64,000 bases of DNA, taken from assembly GCA_012103315.1 (NCBI GenBank), contig WLWZ01000001.1:248001-312000 (forward strand), in the 5' to 3' direction. Both the position numbers and the translations under genes were made by a program. This document shows positions 1 through 9,036 of the stretch, in pieces. Numbering within the stretch: the stretch's first letter is position 1; every line of letters begins with the position of its first letter. The notes under the pieces were generated by a model. That model saw nothing but the letters and a program-made list of their open reading frames with translations, was not told the DNA's origin and ran no database searches. This DNA comes from Alphaproteobacteria bacterium. Lineage in GTDB: Bacteria > Pseudomonadota > Alphaproteobacteria > MPNO01 > UBA2964.

Positions 1-228
1 TTTGACGAACTTGGAATTGAAATCCCATTCCCGCATCGTACGATTTACTTTGGCGAAGATCTATCCGGAAATGCCCCGCCAGCACGGATTGCAACTGTTG
101 ATAATGAAGCGCATTTGTTAGAGCAGAAGAAAAAGCAGGATCATCAGGATAAAGTTGCTTCTCAGAGACGAACGAGCGCCACCCCAACACCAGAGACCGG
201 CGGCGCTGACGGGTCGGATGGCGATTAA
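1..228 (+). CDS. C-terminal end of a mechanosensitive channel protein, MscS family (partial)
   Basis: The window opens inside this gene, in frame 1, and only the last 75 codons before the TAA are present. The visible part begins with the run GIEIPFPHRTIYFG, which resembles the end of the MscS cytoplasmic beta domain, where a 'I.IPFP.R' motif is typical. It is followed by a hydrophilic tail rich in Lys, Gln, Thr, Gly and Asp. MscS proteins are inner-membrane channels that open under membrane tension and release solutes during hypo-osmotic shock. The pore helices lie outside the window, so the assignment rests on this C-terminal motif alone. The next gene starts 18 bases downstream on the same strand. 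Confidence 0.7.
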   Translation, partial: FDELGIEIPFPHRTIYFGEDLSGNAPPARIATVDNEAHLLEQKKKQDHQDKVASQRRTSATPTPETGGADGSDGD

Positions 229-246
229 AGTAGGAAGTATCTTAAA

Positions 247-1041
247 ATGAGTGTTGTGCAGCCGCGTGAAATTGGCGCCGTAAACTGGCTCGGTGTCCGG
301 ACCCATATCACCAAAGAAATTCACCGCTTTTTTAAGGTTGGCCTGCAAACACTTATGGCACCTGCTGTCACGACGTTGATGTTTCTGGCGATCTTTACGC
401 TTGCGTTGGGACGGGCCGTTCAGGTGATTGGCGGCGTTCCATTTGTCGAGTTTTTGGCTCCTGGTCTGATAATCATGGCGATTATCCAGAATGCCTACGC
501 CAATACTGTCAGTTCGGTCATGATTTCCAAAATTCAGGGCAATATAGTTGATATGTTGATGCCGCCATTGTCACCGGGAGAGTTTATTACCGGTTTCGTG
601 ATGGGCGGCGTTGCGCGTGGCATTCTTGTGGCTATATGCGTTGGGCTGGCGATTTGGATTTTCGTCCCCCTACGCATTCATAATATTTGGTTCATCTTGT
701 TTCATGCGATAGCAGCGTCTTCTCTATTATCGATGGTTGGGCTACTGACCGGCGTCATTGCGGAGAAATTTGATCATCAAGCCTCGATCAGCAATTTCGT
801 GATTACGCCGCTCTCCTTTTTGTCCGGAACGTTTTATTCCATCGAACGGTTGCCGGGCTTTTGGCAGGATGTCGCAATGGCGAACCCGTTCTTTTATATG
901 ATCGATGGTTTCCGCTATGGCTTTATCGGTCATGCCGATGCATCTCTGACGTTTGGAATGTTGCTTCTGCTTGGACTGAATATCGCGCTGTGGGCGGTGT
1001 GCTATCGCCTTGTCGCGAGTGGTTATAAATTGAAGAGTTAG
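247..1041 (+). CDS. ABC-2 type transporter permease
   Basis: A 264-residue integral membrane protein with about six hydrophobic segments, spread over roughly residues 35-60, 65-90, 118-145, 150-175, 180-200 and 230-255. The pattern, including the segment reading MANPFFYMIDGFRYGF near the end, is that of ABC-2 export permeases of the YadH/NodJ type. Such permeases pair with a separate ATPase to export drugs, polysaccharides or lipids across the inner membrane. No ATPase gene is visible in this window, so the partner must lie elsewhere. ATG at 247 is preceded by AGGAAG. The substrate cannot be inferred. The gene lies just ahead of argD. Confidence 0.85.
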   Translation: MSVVQPREIGAVNWLGVRTHITKEIHRFFKVGLQTLMAPAVTTLMFLAIFTLALGRAVQVIGGVPFVEFLAPGLIIMAIIQNAYANTVSSVMISKIQGNIVDMLMPPLSPGEFITGFVMGGVARGILVAICVGLAIWIFVPLRIHNIWFILFHAIAASSLLSMVGLLTGVIAEKFDHQASISNFVITPLSFLSGTFYSIERLPGFWQDVAMANPFFYMIDGFRYGFIGHADASLTFGMLLLLGLNIALWAVCYRLVASGYKLKS

Positions 1042-1168
1042 GGCGTTTGCCCCCTGTAATAAAAACGCTGATCTCTCTTCGCTAACGTTGACATTCGCAG
1101 GGCTGAAGCCTAATTCTCCCGGCTTTGTGGCGATGTTATGCTGTTTGAAAAACAGCGGGAGTGAAACA

Positions 1169-2341
1169 GTGACACCTGAGGTTATGCCGAGCTATGGACG
1201 GGCCGATCTTGCCTTTGAGCGGGGTGAGGGTGCTCACCTATTTTCGACCGATGGAAAACGCTATCTCGACTTCGCTGCTGGCGTCGCGGTGAATGCCCTT
1301 GGTCACAACCATCCACTGCTGGTTAAGGCACTAACCGATCAAGGCACAAAGCTTTGGCATGTGTCTAATTTGTATCGCGTTCCCGAGCAGGAAGAGTTGG
1401 CGCGCAAGTTAGTCGCTGCGAGCTTTGCTGATAGCGTCTTTTTTTGTAATTCAGGCGCTGAGGCCGTGGAGGCCGGTATCAAGATTGTCCGAAAGTTTCA
1501 GGCTGAGACTGGTCATCCTGAGCGGTACCGGATTGTTTCTTTCGACAGCAGCTTCCACGGCAGAACTCTGTCCACGATTGCGGCGGCGAATAACGCTGCG
1601 CACGTTGCTGGATTTGGACCGATGCCCGATGGTTTTGATCAGGTTCCGTTCGATAATTTAAATGAACTGCGGAATGCCATTACGCCGGAAACGGCGGGCA
1701 TAATCGTCGAACCGATTCAAGGTGAGGGCGGTATCCGCCCGTCGAACGCTGAGTTTCTAAAAGGTCTTCGGGAAGCCTGCGATGAGTTTGGCTTGCTGTT
1801 ATTCTTTGATGAAGTCCAGACTGGAATTGGACGCGCTGGAAAGCTCTTTGCTTACGAAAATTTTGGCGTTGCACCCGATGTAATGTCGCTTGCTAAAGGT
1901 CTGGGTGGCGGATTCCCTGTTGGCGCCTGTTTAGCGACGGAAAAGGCCGCAGTCGGGATTGTCCCTGGCACTCACGGCAGCACATTTGGCGGCAATCCTC
2001 TGGCGATGGCTGTTGCAAATACGGTTATCGATATTCTGCAAGAGGATGGATTTCTTGCCAGTGTCAGAGAGACGGGTGAATTGCTGTTTGCTCGCATGGT
2101 GAAATTTTCTGGTGAACATCCTGGTGCCTTCGAAGATGTCCGTGGGGCTGGGATGATGATTGGGCTTAAATGTATCTCGCCCGCCGGTGAATTTGTAACA
2201 GCGTGCCGGGAAGAAGGCCTTCTGACAGTTCCCGCGGGTGACAACGTAATGCGGTTGTTGCCGCCACTGATTATCGATGAGACGCACATCGCAGAGTGTG
2301 TCGAAATGATGACCCGGGCCTGGGAAAGGTTGTCGTCATGA
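1169..2341 (+). CDS. argD: acetylornithine/succinyldiaminopimelate aminotransferase
   Basis: A 390-residue PLP-dependent class III aminotransferase. It converts N-acetylglutamate semialdehyde to N-acetylornithine in arginine synthesis, and enzymes of this family often also serve lysine synthesis. Visible signatures are the N-terminal [14 protein letters not shown] block, the [11 protein letters not shown] cofactor-binding region, the [10 protein letters not shown] motif with the PLP-contacting Asp, and the [14 protein letters not shown] segment holding the Schiff-base lysine. I chose GTG at 1169 because GGGAG lies about seven bases upstream and it gives the usual length. The open frame continues back to a TTG at 1088, which would add 27 residues unlike the family. 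Its stop overlaps the argF start (ATGA), which suggests translational coupling. Confidence 0.93.
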   Translation: MTPEVMPSYGRADLAFERGEGAHLFSTDGKRYLDFAAGVAVNALGHNHPLLVKALTDQGTKLWHVSNLYRVPEQEELARKLVAASFADSVFFCNSGAEAVEAGIKIVRKFQAETGHPERYRIVSFDSSFHGRTLSTIAAANNAAHVAGFGPMPDGFDQVPFDNLNELRNAITPETAGIIVEPIQGEGGIRPSNAEFLKGLREACDEFGLLLFFDEVQTGIGRAGKLFAYENFGVAPDVMSLAKGLGGGFPVGACLATEKAAVGIVPGTHGSTFGGNPLAMAVANTVIDILQEDGFLASVRETGELLFARMVKFSGEHPGAFEDVRGAGMMIGLKCISPAGEFVTACREEGLLTVPAGDNVMRLLPPLIIDETHIAECVEMMTRAWERLSS

Positions 2342-3240
2342 CCGAGATGAAACATTTTATCGACCTCGATATTATTAAGACGGCAGACCTACGTCAGATG
2401 ATTGACCTGGGTCTTGGCTTCAAGAATGGCACAGGAGAAAAGGCTCCGCTGGCGGGTAAAACGCTGGCGATGATTTTTGAGAAGCCTTCGACCAGAACGC
2501 GCGTGTCTTTCGAGGTAGGCATGAAGCAGCTCGGTGGTCAAACAATCGTTCTCAATCACGACGACATGCAGATTGGGCGTGGGGAAACGATCGCTGATAC
2601 GGCGCGTGTTCTAAGCCGCTATGTCGATGCAATCATGATGCGGACGAATGATCCTGACAAAATGGAAGAGCTGGCGCAGCATGCATCGGTCCCCATTATC
2701 AATGCCCTGACGGACCGGTCGCACCCCTGCCAGCTAATGGCTGACGTCATGACGTTTGAGGAACATCGGGGCGCTATCGAAGGACGCAAAGTCGTTTGGG
2801 TTGGTGACGGCAATAATATGGCGGTGACTTGGCTGCATGCTGCAACCAAGTTTAATTTTGAGCTCTGCTTATCCAGCCCCACAGATCTATCGATCCCACG
2901 GGACGAAATTGAGCGGGCTATCGCAGTAGGAACCAAAGTAACGGAGACAGCGGATCCAGCTGAGGCGGTTGTCGGTGCAGATTGTGTTGTTACCGATACT
3001 TGGGTCTCTATGGGTGATCAGCCCGGCGAGCGGCGTCATCGATTGTTGGAGCCTTATCGTGTAGACGAAGCGCTAATGGCAAAAGCTGATGCGAGCGCGA
3101 TCTTTATGCATTGTCTGCCGGCCCATCGAGGCGAGGAGGTGACATCAGCCGTTCTGGAAGGGTCACAGTCTGTGGTATGGGATGAAGCGGAGAACCGGCT
3201 GCATGCTCAGAAGGGTGTTCTCGTCTGGTGTCTCGGGTGA
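2338..3240 (+). CDS. argF: ornithine carbamoyltransferase
   Basis: A 300-residue cytosolic enzyme that transfers a carbamoyl group from carbamoyl phosphate to ornithine, giving citrulline. The carbamoyl-phosphate loop STRTRVSFE, the DRSHPCQ motif and the ornithine-binding [12 protein letters not shown] motif are all intact. The ATG at 2338 overlaps the argD stop by four bases and has AAAGG upstream. The frame is open further back to 2296, but that extension lies inside argD and adds residues not typical of the family. The argD-argF pair joins adjacent steps around ornithine; argJ lies 40 kb away in the same window. Confidence 0.95.
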   Translation: MTEMKHFIDLDIIKTADLRQMIDLGLGFKNGTGEKAPLAGKTLAMIFEKPSTRTRVSFEVGMKQLGGQTIVLNHDDMQIGRGETIADTARVLSRYVDAIMMRTNDPDKMEELAQHASVPIINALTDRSHPCQLMADVMTFEEHRGAIEGRKVVWVGDGNNMAVTWLHAATKFNFELCLSSPTDLSIPRDEIERAIAVGTKVTETADPAEAVVGADCVVTDTWVSMGDQPGERRHRLLEPYRVDEALMAKADASAIFMHCLPAHRGEEVTSAVLEGSQSVVWDEAENRLHAQKGVLVWCLG

Positions 3241-3245
3241 CCGGG

Positions 3246-4202
3246 ATGACCGTCCCCGACAACATACTTCAGCCTTTTCAACTCGAAAATCATGCGGCTC
3301 AAGGTCGGCTTGTCCGTTTGGGCGACGCTATGCATTGCGTGTTGACGGCTCATGATTATCCTGCCGAAGTTGCCCGGCTTCTGGGCGAGGTGCAGGTCAT
3401 CGCATCCCTAATGTCAGGAACGCTGAAATTCGATGGTGTTCTCTCTATCCAGCTGAAAGGTGAAGGTCCTGTCAGTATGGTGCTGGTGGATGTCACGACC
3501 GATGGCGACATGCGTGGTTATGCAAGATTTGACTCTAAAAAGCTGGAAGCAATTTCCCAGCATGAGGCCAATGGACCACAGCAGGATGTTCCTCGATTGC
3601 TGGGTAACGGGTATTTTGCCTTAACTGTTGATCAGGGTCCCGATACCCAACCCTATCAGGGGGTCGTGTCGCTTGAAGGGGCCACTCTTGCCGAATGTGC
3701 CCATAGCTACCTTCGACAATCGGCACAGCTCGAGGCTGCGCTTAAAGTCGTGGTGTCTCAAGTCGATGACGAAGACGATGAAAAGGGTTCGACTTGGCGT
3801 GGCGGCGGCATCATGGTCCAGAAATCGGCTTTTTCAGGATTTCAGAGCATCGACGGCGAAGCCTCTGATGCGGATTTTGAGGATGCTTGGCGTCGAGCGG
3901 TAATTTTTCTGGGAAGCTCAACTAATGACGAGTTGCTTGATCCCTCCTTGCATCCCCATGATTTTCTTTTTCGTCTATTTTCCGAGGATGGTGTCCGGGC
4001 GTTCGATCCATCACCGTTCGCCATGAAATGTCGTTGCTCAGCAGACCGGGTGCAAAATGTATTGGTCTCTTTTCCACGTGAGGAAATTGAGTCGATGAAG
4101 ATCGGAGAGGATGTCGTGGTCACGTGCGAATTTTGTAATGTTGATTACAGGTTTGACGCCGACCACATTAACACCATTTTTAAGGAGTCAGCTTCGGGCT
4201 AA
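3246..4202 (+). CDS. hslO: Hsp33 redox-regulated chaperone
   Basis: About 318 residues. Hsp33 is a cytosolic holdase that becomes active when its C-terminal zinc centre is oxidised. The zinc-binding cysteines are present near the C-terminus as CRC followed about 30 residues later by CEFC, which fits the family's CxC-X(27-32)-CxxC pattern. The N-terminal LQPFQLE motif and the LTAHDYP region also fit. The start is uncertain: ATG 3246 is used here, but GTG 3237 overlaps the argF stop (GTGA) and would add three residues. Its place directly after argF recurs in alphaproteobacteria and probably reflects co-transcription rather than a shared pathway. Confidence 0.93.
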   Translation: MTVPDNILQPFQLENHAAQGRLVRLGDAMHCVLTAHDYPAEVARLLGEVQVIASLMSGTLKFDGVLSIQLKGEGPVSMVLVDVTTDGDMRGYARFDSKKLEAISQHEANGPQQDVPRLLGNGYFALTVDQGPDTQPYQGVVSLEGATLAECAHSYLRQSAQLEAALKVVVSQVDDEDDEKGSTWRGGGIMVQKSAFSGFQSIDGEASDADFEDAWRRAVIFLGSSTNDELLDPSLHPHDFLFRLFSEDGVRAFDPSPFAMKCRCSADRVQNVLVSFPREEIESMKIGEDVVVTCEFCNVDYRFDADHINTIFKESASG

Positions 4203-4237
4203 CATTAAGCGGTCGAGTCATTAGACGGGGTTACGTG

Positions 4238-4825
4238 ATGAATATTTTAAATCAATTGGGTTTGGTGGTGGGGTTGGTTGGTCTGTTGGCCGCTTGTGAA
4301 ACAACAGTGCCTCCCAAGCAGTTTCCTGATCTTCGTTATACTCACTTGCCGGCTATCTCCTTGGCGGTGTCACGGGTTGAGGTCGTCGAGCAATATCAAT
4401 CATCAACAGTGAAACCTCATGTCGAGACCGAATTTCCTGTCTTGCCGGGGCGTGCGGCTAGCCAATGGTTGAAGGATCGGCTGTCGGCGGTGGGTGGTTC
4501 CGACATAATTCGGGCAACTGTGACTAAAGCGAGCGTAGTTGAGGTCCCGCTGAAACGAACAAGCGGCGTTACAGGTGCTTTTACCAAGGATCAATCCGAG
4601 AGATATGATGCAACGCTGACTGTCAAAATTGAAGTTCTGGACTCCCGAGGAAAACAACGCGGGGTTGTCTCGTCAGAGGCAACTAGATCGCAGACCGTCT
4701 CGGAAGACGTGTCGCTAGCAGATCGTGAACAGATCTGGTTTCGTATGACTGAGGCGATGATGAGTGATTTAAATGGCTCGTTAGAGAAGCAGGTTCGCGA
4801 GCATTTTAAACGCTGGCTACGCTAG
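4238..4825 (+). CDS. small putative lipoprotein, function unknown
   Basis: 195 residues. The N-terminus is a short lipoprotein signal: a hydrophobic stretch ending in the lipobox LAAC with Cys20 as the predicted lipidation site. This predicts a protein anchored to the inner or outer membrane facing the periplasm. The mature part is mixed alpha/beta with many charged residues and ends in a basic helix (KRWLR). I do not recognise a named domain. ATG 4238 is used; the GTG three bases upstream is also possible, and GACGGGG lies ahead of both. It follows hslO by about 35 bases. Its stop overlaps the stop of the convergent trkH gene by four bases (CTAG). Confidence 0.75.
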   Translation: MNILNQLGLVVGLVGLLAACETTVPPKQFPDLRYTHLPAISLAVSRVEVVEQYQSSTVKPHVETEFPVLPGRAASQWLKDRLSAVGGSDIIRATVTKASVVEVPLKRTSGVTGAFTKDQSERYDATLTVKIEVLDSRGKQRGVVSSEATRSQTVSEDVSLADREQIWFRMTEAMMSDLNGSLEKQVREHFKRWLR

Positions 4826-6270
4826 CGCCGCCAAAATGATGGAATGAATAGAACCAGGACAGTAAAGAGTTCCAACCGACCCAAAATCATTCCAGCCGAT
4901 AGCACCCATTTCGCCGCGTCGGGAAGTGGGGCGAAAGTACCAGCCGGTCCAATAACCGGACCCATTGCCGGCCCTACATTACAAATTGCCGTTGCCGCCC
5001 CGGTAATCGCGGTCATGTAATCGAGCCCCAACGCACCGAGCGCTAAAGCAATAGCAGCGAAAGTGCCAATAAACAGGAAGAAAAAATTCATAACGGATTG
5101 GACGACATCATCGGCAATGGGGCGGTGATTGTAATGTGGAACGAAAACGCCGTGCGGCTGCAACAGCCGCTGAAATTGAGAATGGACTGTTGAGAAAAGT
5201 ACCTGAAATCGGAATATCTTAATGCCGCATGCCGTGGAGCCAGCGCAGCCGCCAATAAACATCAGGATAAACAAAATAACGATGGGGAATGCTCCCCAAC
5301 TTTGATAGTCGGCGGAAGTGTATCCTGTACCTGTCATGATCGACACAGTATTGAACGTACCGGTCACAGCGGCTCGGTTGAATTGCATTTCCTGTGTATT
5401 CCAGAGCCAAAAAATGACGGCGACTGAAGCAATCGCGGCGATGGCCAAAAAGCAGCGCACCTGCGGGTCTTTTGCCAGGGCAAATGATCCTTCACGGATC
5501 ATGCGCAAATATAACAGGAACGGCATAGCCCCGACGAGCATTCCGACGGTAATAAAGACTTCAATCGAAGCGCTATTGAATCCACCGACGGATTGATCAG
5601 AAGAAGAATAGCCGCCGGTTGCAATGGTTGTCATGGCATGGATCACCGCCGGAAAGCGGTCCATGTCGAGCATCCATAGACCAAATGCCCAGATGGCGGT
5701 GAGCCCAATATAAACAACGGTGATCCAGGCAGCGATCTGCCCGGCTCGGGGCAACGCTTTTTCTTGGGTTTCGAAAGCTTCAACCTTGAACAATTGCATG
5801 CCACCAACCCGCAGCATAGGTAGGACAGCGATGGCCATGACGATGATCCCGATTCCGCCAAGCCATTGGAGAAGGGCCCGCCATAATAAAATACCTTTGG
5901 GGGCGTTATCGAGGCCAGACATCACGGTGGAACCGGTCGTCGTGATACCTGACATCGCTTCAAAGAACGCATCGGTATAGCTCAGCTTTACTTCTGAGAA
6001 GACGAACGGAAGTGCAGCGAACATAGTGATCGCCAGCCAGCTGGCGGCGGTCAAAATGAAGGCTTGGCGAATTGATAGTTTGCGAATTGGTGCTTGGTTG
6101 GTGAGAACTAAAACCCCGCCAACAAAGAGTGTAAGCGTTCCGGCGCCGGCAAAGATCTGCCAGTCGGGGTGACCGTTTACGAGGTCGACAGCAAACGGTG
6201 CCAACATCGCAACTGCGATTGTGGTCAGCAATATTCCGATAACGAAGAGGGCGGGTCTGAAATCAATCAT
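4822..6270 (-). CDS. trkH: TrkH-family potassium uptake protein
   Basis: 482 residues with four M1-P-M2 repeats of the TrkH/KtrB superfamily. The four selectivity-filter loops are visible in order: TTTGST, ATGGYS, TGTGYT and NVGPAMG, each with the conserved glycine. TrkH forms the membrane subunit of a K+ uptake system gated by the cytosolic NAD-binding protein TrkA. No trkA gene lies in the window. In many alphaproteobacteria trkH sits with ntrX and trkA; here it stands alone ahead of nothing on its strand and downstream of folE. The gene ends in a four-base convergent overlap with the lipoprotein gene. Confidence 0.92.
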   Translation of the reverse strand: MIDFRPALFVIGILLTTIAVAMLAPFAVDLVNGHPDWQIFAGAGTLTLFVGGVLVLTNQAPIRKLSIRQAFILTAASWLAITMFAALPFVFSEVKLSYTDAFFEAMSGITTTGSTVMSGLDNAPKGILLWRALLQWLGGIGIIVMAIAVLPMLRVGGMQLFKVEAFETQEKALPRAGQIAAWITVVYIGLTAIWAFGLWMLDMDRFPAVIHAMTTIATGGYSSSDQSVGGFNSASIEVFITVGMLVGAMPFLLYLRMIREGSFALAKDPQVRCFLAIAAIASVAVIFWLWNTQEMQFNRAAVTGTFNTVSIMTGTGYTSADYQSWGAFPIVILFILMFIGGCAGSTACGIKIFRFQVLFSTVHSQFQRLLQPHGVFVPHYNHRPIADDVVQSVMNFFFLFIGTFAAIALALGALGLDYMTAITGAATAICNVGPAMGPVIGPAGTFAPLPDAAKWVLSAGMILGRLELFTVLVLFIPSFWRR

Positions 6271-6306
6271 GGTGGGGTGTCCCCACAGACATATGGGTTT
6301 TAAATG

Positions 6307-6945
6307 CTAATCAATTTGACCGCCCGACGTCGGGTTGCCGATTGCCGCTAAAAATTCACGGCGGGTGGATGAATGCTCACGAAACGCGCCAATCATTTGA
6401 CTGGTGACCATGGTAAGCCCTGATTTGTGTATTCCTCGGGTTGTCATGCAGCCGTGTGATGCTTCGATAACGACGCCAACCCCTTTTGGCTGAAGAACAT
6501 CGTTTAATGTGTTGGCGATTTGGGCCGTCATTTTTTCCTGAATCTGCAGTCTCTTACCGTAGGCGTCCACCAGGCGCGCCAGTTTGCTGATGCCAACAAC
6601 CCGACGATCTGGCAGATAGGCGATATGCGCTTTGCCGATAATTGGCGCCAGGTGATGTTCGCAGTGCGATTCAAAACGGACATTACGTAGAACGACCATT
6701 TCGTCATAGCCCTCGACCTCTTCAAAGGTGCGGGCAAGAATTTCTTCAGGGTCGACTTCGTAACCCGCAAACCATTCTCCATAAGCTTTGGTCACACGCT
6801 TGGGCGTATCGACAAGGCCTTCGCGTGAGGGGTTGTCGCCAGCCCAACGAAGCAGTGTACGAACGGCTTCTTCGGCTTCGGCCTGCGTTGGACGGCTTGT
6901 TACTTCAACCGGGGGACTGCGCAACGCGCTTTTTACAGATGCCAC
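6307..6945 (-). CDS. folE: GTP cyclohydrolase I
   Basis: 212 residues. It converts GTP to 7,8-dihydroneopterin triphosphate, the first step of tetrahydrofolate synthesis. The zinc ligands are visible: Cys95 and His98 in HCEHHLAP, and Cys166 in SHGCMTTRG. The length and the [16 protein letters not shown] helix match the FolE1 family. The start is GTG at 6945, with AAGGAC upstream. A 36-base gap separates it from trkH, and 74 bases separate it from apaG on the same strand, so these three may share a transcript, although no firm promoter evidence was found. Confidence 0.95.
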   Translation of the reverse strand: MASVKSALRSPPVEVTSRPTQAEAEEAVRTLLRWAGDNPSREGLVDTPKRVTKAYGEWFAGYEVDPEEILARTFEEVEGYDEMVVLRNVRFESHCEHHLAPIIGKAHIAYLPDRRVVGISKLARLVDAYGKRLQIQEKMTAQIANTLNDVLQPKGVGVVIEASHGCMTTRGIHKSGLTMVTSQMIGAFREHSSTRREFLAAIGNPTSGGQID

Positions 6946-7019
6946 AATATCGGTCCTTCCCTCGTTATTCCCTGTTTTCGCTTTTACTCAAGCGCTATCC
7001 CGGTTCAAACCGGGTAAGT

Positions 7020-7412
7020 TTAATTTAGCTGTCTGGCCTGATAAGGGCTGTCGAGCGAGAATGCCGGAATGTCTATGTCGAACCGTTCGCCGGTTTTAGT
7101 TTCCATTTCATAGGAGCCAAACATAAGGCCCGACGGTGTCGGAAGTGGGGTGCCGCTCGTGTACTCAAATGCCTCCCCAGGTTTTAGGGTCGGTTGTTCG
7201 CCGACAACGCCTTCACCCTGAACTTCTTGCTGTTGCCCACGTGCATCGGTAATGCGCCAATGCCGGTTCAAAAGCTGAACAGGTTCCATGCCGTCATTCT
7301 CGATCTTGACCTGATAAGCCCATACGTAATGGTCCTCATCCGGTGCAGATTGATCGTCGAGAAAAACCGGCTCGACGGTTACGCGGATACTGCGCGTGGT
7401 TGCTTCATACAT
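7020..7412 (-). CDS. apaG: ApaG-family protein
   Basis: 130 residues, almost entirely one ApaG domain (an immunoglobulin-like fibronectin III fold). Typical segments are [22 protein letters not shown] and [12 protein letters not shown]. The biochemical role is not settled: the protein has been linked to Co2+/Mg2+ resistance and to diadenosine tetraphosphate metabolism. GGAGACACAG lies just ahead of the ATG, a good ribosome binding site. The 123 bases between this gene and metZ contain a possible sigma70 promoter (TTGATG, 16 bases, TACAGT on the minus strand), so apaG may be transcribed separately from metZ. Confidence 0.93.
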   Translation of the reverse strand: MYEATTRSIRVTVEPVFLDDQSAPDEDHYVWAYQVKIENDGMEPVQLLNRHWRITDARGQQQEVQGEGVVGEQPTLKPGEAFEYTSGTPLPTPSGLMFGSYEMETKTGERFDIDIPAFSLDSPYQARQLN

Positions 7413-7535
7413 TCTGTGTCTCCAGGCGAGGGAAATCGTTCCGTCGCCGATACAGCTCGTTACTTCGACACTGTATATCCTAAATTTATGACATCAACCC
7501 GTATTGGCAGTGCCGGTTTTCAATGACATGGCCGA

Positions 7536-8729
7536 TTACACCTTTGATAGCGCCTGAGCAATATCTTCTTTCAGGTCTTCTACGTCTTCCAGCCCTATCG
7601 ACAGACGAACAAATCCATCGGTGATACCCAGCTCCGCTCGCTCTTCTTCCGAAATTCGCTGATGTGTTGTCGTCGCAGGATGCGTCGTCAGACTTTTGGC
7701 ATCGCCAAGATTGTTCGATATATCGACCAACTGAAGCGCATTCATAAAGCGAAAGGCATTTTCCTTTTTACCATCGAGGTCGAGGCAAACAACTGTGCCA
7801 AAGTCAGACATTTGCGATTTAGCGAGCGCATGTTGTGGATGCGATTCTAACCCCGGATACAAAACGCGTGTTGGTTTCGATTGTTCGGTCAGGAAATTCG
7901 CGACTTCCGTAGCATTTTGACAATGTTTTGCGACGCGCATCTCAAGTGTTTCCAGCGCCTTTAACAATACCCAGGCATTAAAAGGGCTCATGGAAGGACC
8001 GGTGTGTCGATAGAATGGGCTTAGCGTTTCGTTGACCCAGTCTTCGGGCGCCAGAATAGCACCGCCCATGGTGCGTCCCTGCCCATCAATGTGTTTGGTC
8101 GTTGAGTACACAACGATGTCGGCCCCCATTTCCATTGGATGCTGCAGGATTGGCGTGGCGAAGACATTATCGACGACAACCATTGCGCCGGCGTTATGAG
8201 CCATGTCGCAAACGGCGCGGGTATCGATGATTTCCAATCCAGGATTAGAGGGTGTTTCGAAGAACACCGCCTTTGTTGGTTTACTGAGAGCCTTTTCCCA
8301 CTGATCTAGGTCTGCACCGTCGACTAAGGTTGTTTCGACGCCGTACCGCGGCAGGATTTCTGTCAGAATAAATTGGCAGGAACCAAACAAGGCGCGTGAC
8401 GCGACAACGCGGTCGCCAGCACCGACCTGGCTTGCCAGAGAGGCGAACACCGCCGCCATGCCACTCGCCGTGGCACGGCAGGCTTCAGCGCCTTCGAGTA
8501 GGCATAGCCTGTCCTGAAACATTTCATTGGTTGGATTGCCGTATCGTGAATAGATGAAACGGTCGATTTCGTTCTTAAACACCGCTTCGGCATCTTCCGC
8601 TTTCTCATAGACAAAACCGGACGTCATAAAGATCGCCTCGTCGGTTTCGTCAAAGGCCGAACGCTTTGTGCCGCCGCGAACGAGTTGTGTCTGGGGGCGC
8701 CAGTTTTTCTCTGTTGGTTCTATCGTCAT
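7536..8729 (-). CDS. metZ: O-succinylhomoserine sulfhydrylase
   Basis: 397 residues of the Cys/Met metabolism PLP enzyme family. It makes homocysteine from O-succinylhomoserine and sulfide in methionine synthesis. The PLP lysine lies in VVYSTTKHIDGQGR, and ETPSNPGLEIID and RYGNPTNEMFQDRL are also typical. The MetZ subclass, rather than MetB or MetC, is supported by the N-terminal TQLVRGGTKRS block and by the methionine-type riboswitch upstream. ATG 8729 was chosen because GGAG precedes it by six bases; the frame is open seven codons further. Expression should fall when S-adenosylmethionine is abundant. Confidence 0.93.
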   Translation of the reverse strand: MTIEPTEKNWRPQTQLVRGGTKRSAFDETDEAIFMTSGFVYEKAEDAEAVFKNEIDRFIYSRYGNPTNEMFQDRLCLLEGAEACRATASGMAAVFASLASQVGAGDRVVASRALFGSCQFILTEILPRYGVETTLVDGADLDQWEKALSKPTKAVFFETPSNPGLEIIDTRAVCDMAHNAGAMVVVDNVFATPILQHPMEMGADIVVYSTTKHIDGQGRTMGGAILAPEDWVNETLSPFYRHTGPSMSPFNAWVLLKALETLEMRVAKHCQNATEVANFLTEQSKPTRVLYPGLESHPQHALAKSQMSDFGTVVCLDLDGKKENAFRFMNALQLVDISNNLGDAKSLTTHPATTTHQRISEEERAELGITDGFVRLSIGLEDVEDLKEDIAQALSKV

Positions 8730-8784
8730 CTTTATCTCCTCACGGCACATTCATAATGGCTGTTGCCGTTGGAATGCCCATAAT

Positions 8785-8811
8785 AAAAAACCCCGACCGA
8801 TTGGGTCAGGG
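8785..8811 (-). terminator. intrinsic terminator in the metZ leader
   Basis: On the minus strand an eight-base-pair stem (CCCTGACC pairing with GGTCGGGG, one G-T wobble) with a five-base loop is followed at once by six T. It lies between the SAM-II aptamer and the metZ start codon, so it is placed to stop transcription early. It may be the expression platform of the riboswitch. Confidence 0.85.
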
Positions 8812-8823
8812 CTATGACGGGCT

Positions 8824-8886
8824 CCGACCTTTTAGCGGTTTGTTTAATGTGGCCGCAAGCCAGTCGGGCTCAAATCACCACGCGCC
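8824..8886 (-). promoter_or_regulatory. SAM-II riboswitch controlling metZ
   Basis: Read on the minus strand, the leader holds the SAM-II hallmarks in order: GTGGTGATTTGAGCC, then GGCTTGCGGCCAC, then ATTAAACAAA, then CCGCTAAAAGG. The GTGG and CCAC segments can form the first helix, and the GATTT/GCTAAA segments correspond to the pseudoknot that encloses SAM. SAM-II riboswitches are compact, found mostly in alphaproteobacteria, and switch off methionine genes when SAM binds. It lies directly downstream of a promoter and upstream of an intrinsic terminator. The exact boundaries are approximate. Confidence 0.9.
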
Positions 8887-8888
8887 GG

Positions 8889-8917
8889 TTAGTACTCCTG
8901 AGTCGCGTAGGCGTCAA
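8889..8917 (-). promoter_or_regulatory. sigma70-type promoter of metZ
   Basis: On the minus strand, TTGACG and TACTAA are separated by exactly 17 bases. The predicted start of transcription falls a few bases ahead of the SAM-II aptamer, as expected for a riboswitch leader. Confidence 0.7.
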
Positions 8918-9036
8918 GTCGTTTGATCACCCACTTCTGTCGATAATGTGAAGACAGTAATAGCAAGTGGTGCTGGAATTCTGTAAGCAAATACGTAGAT
9001 AAAGTCGGAAGACTGAACGGGCGCGGGGGAAAAAGA

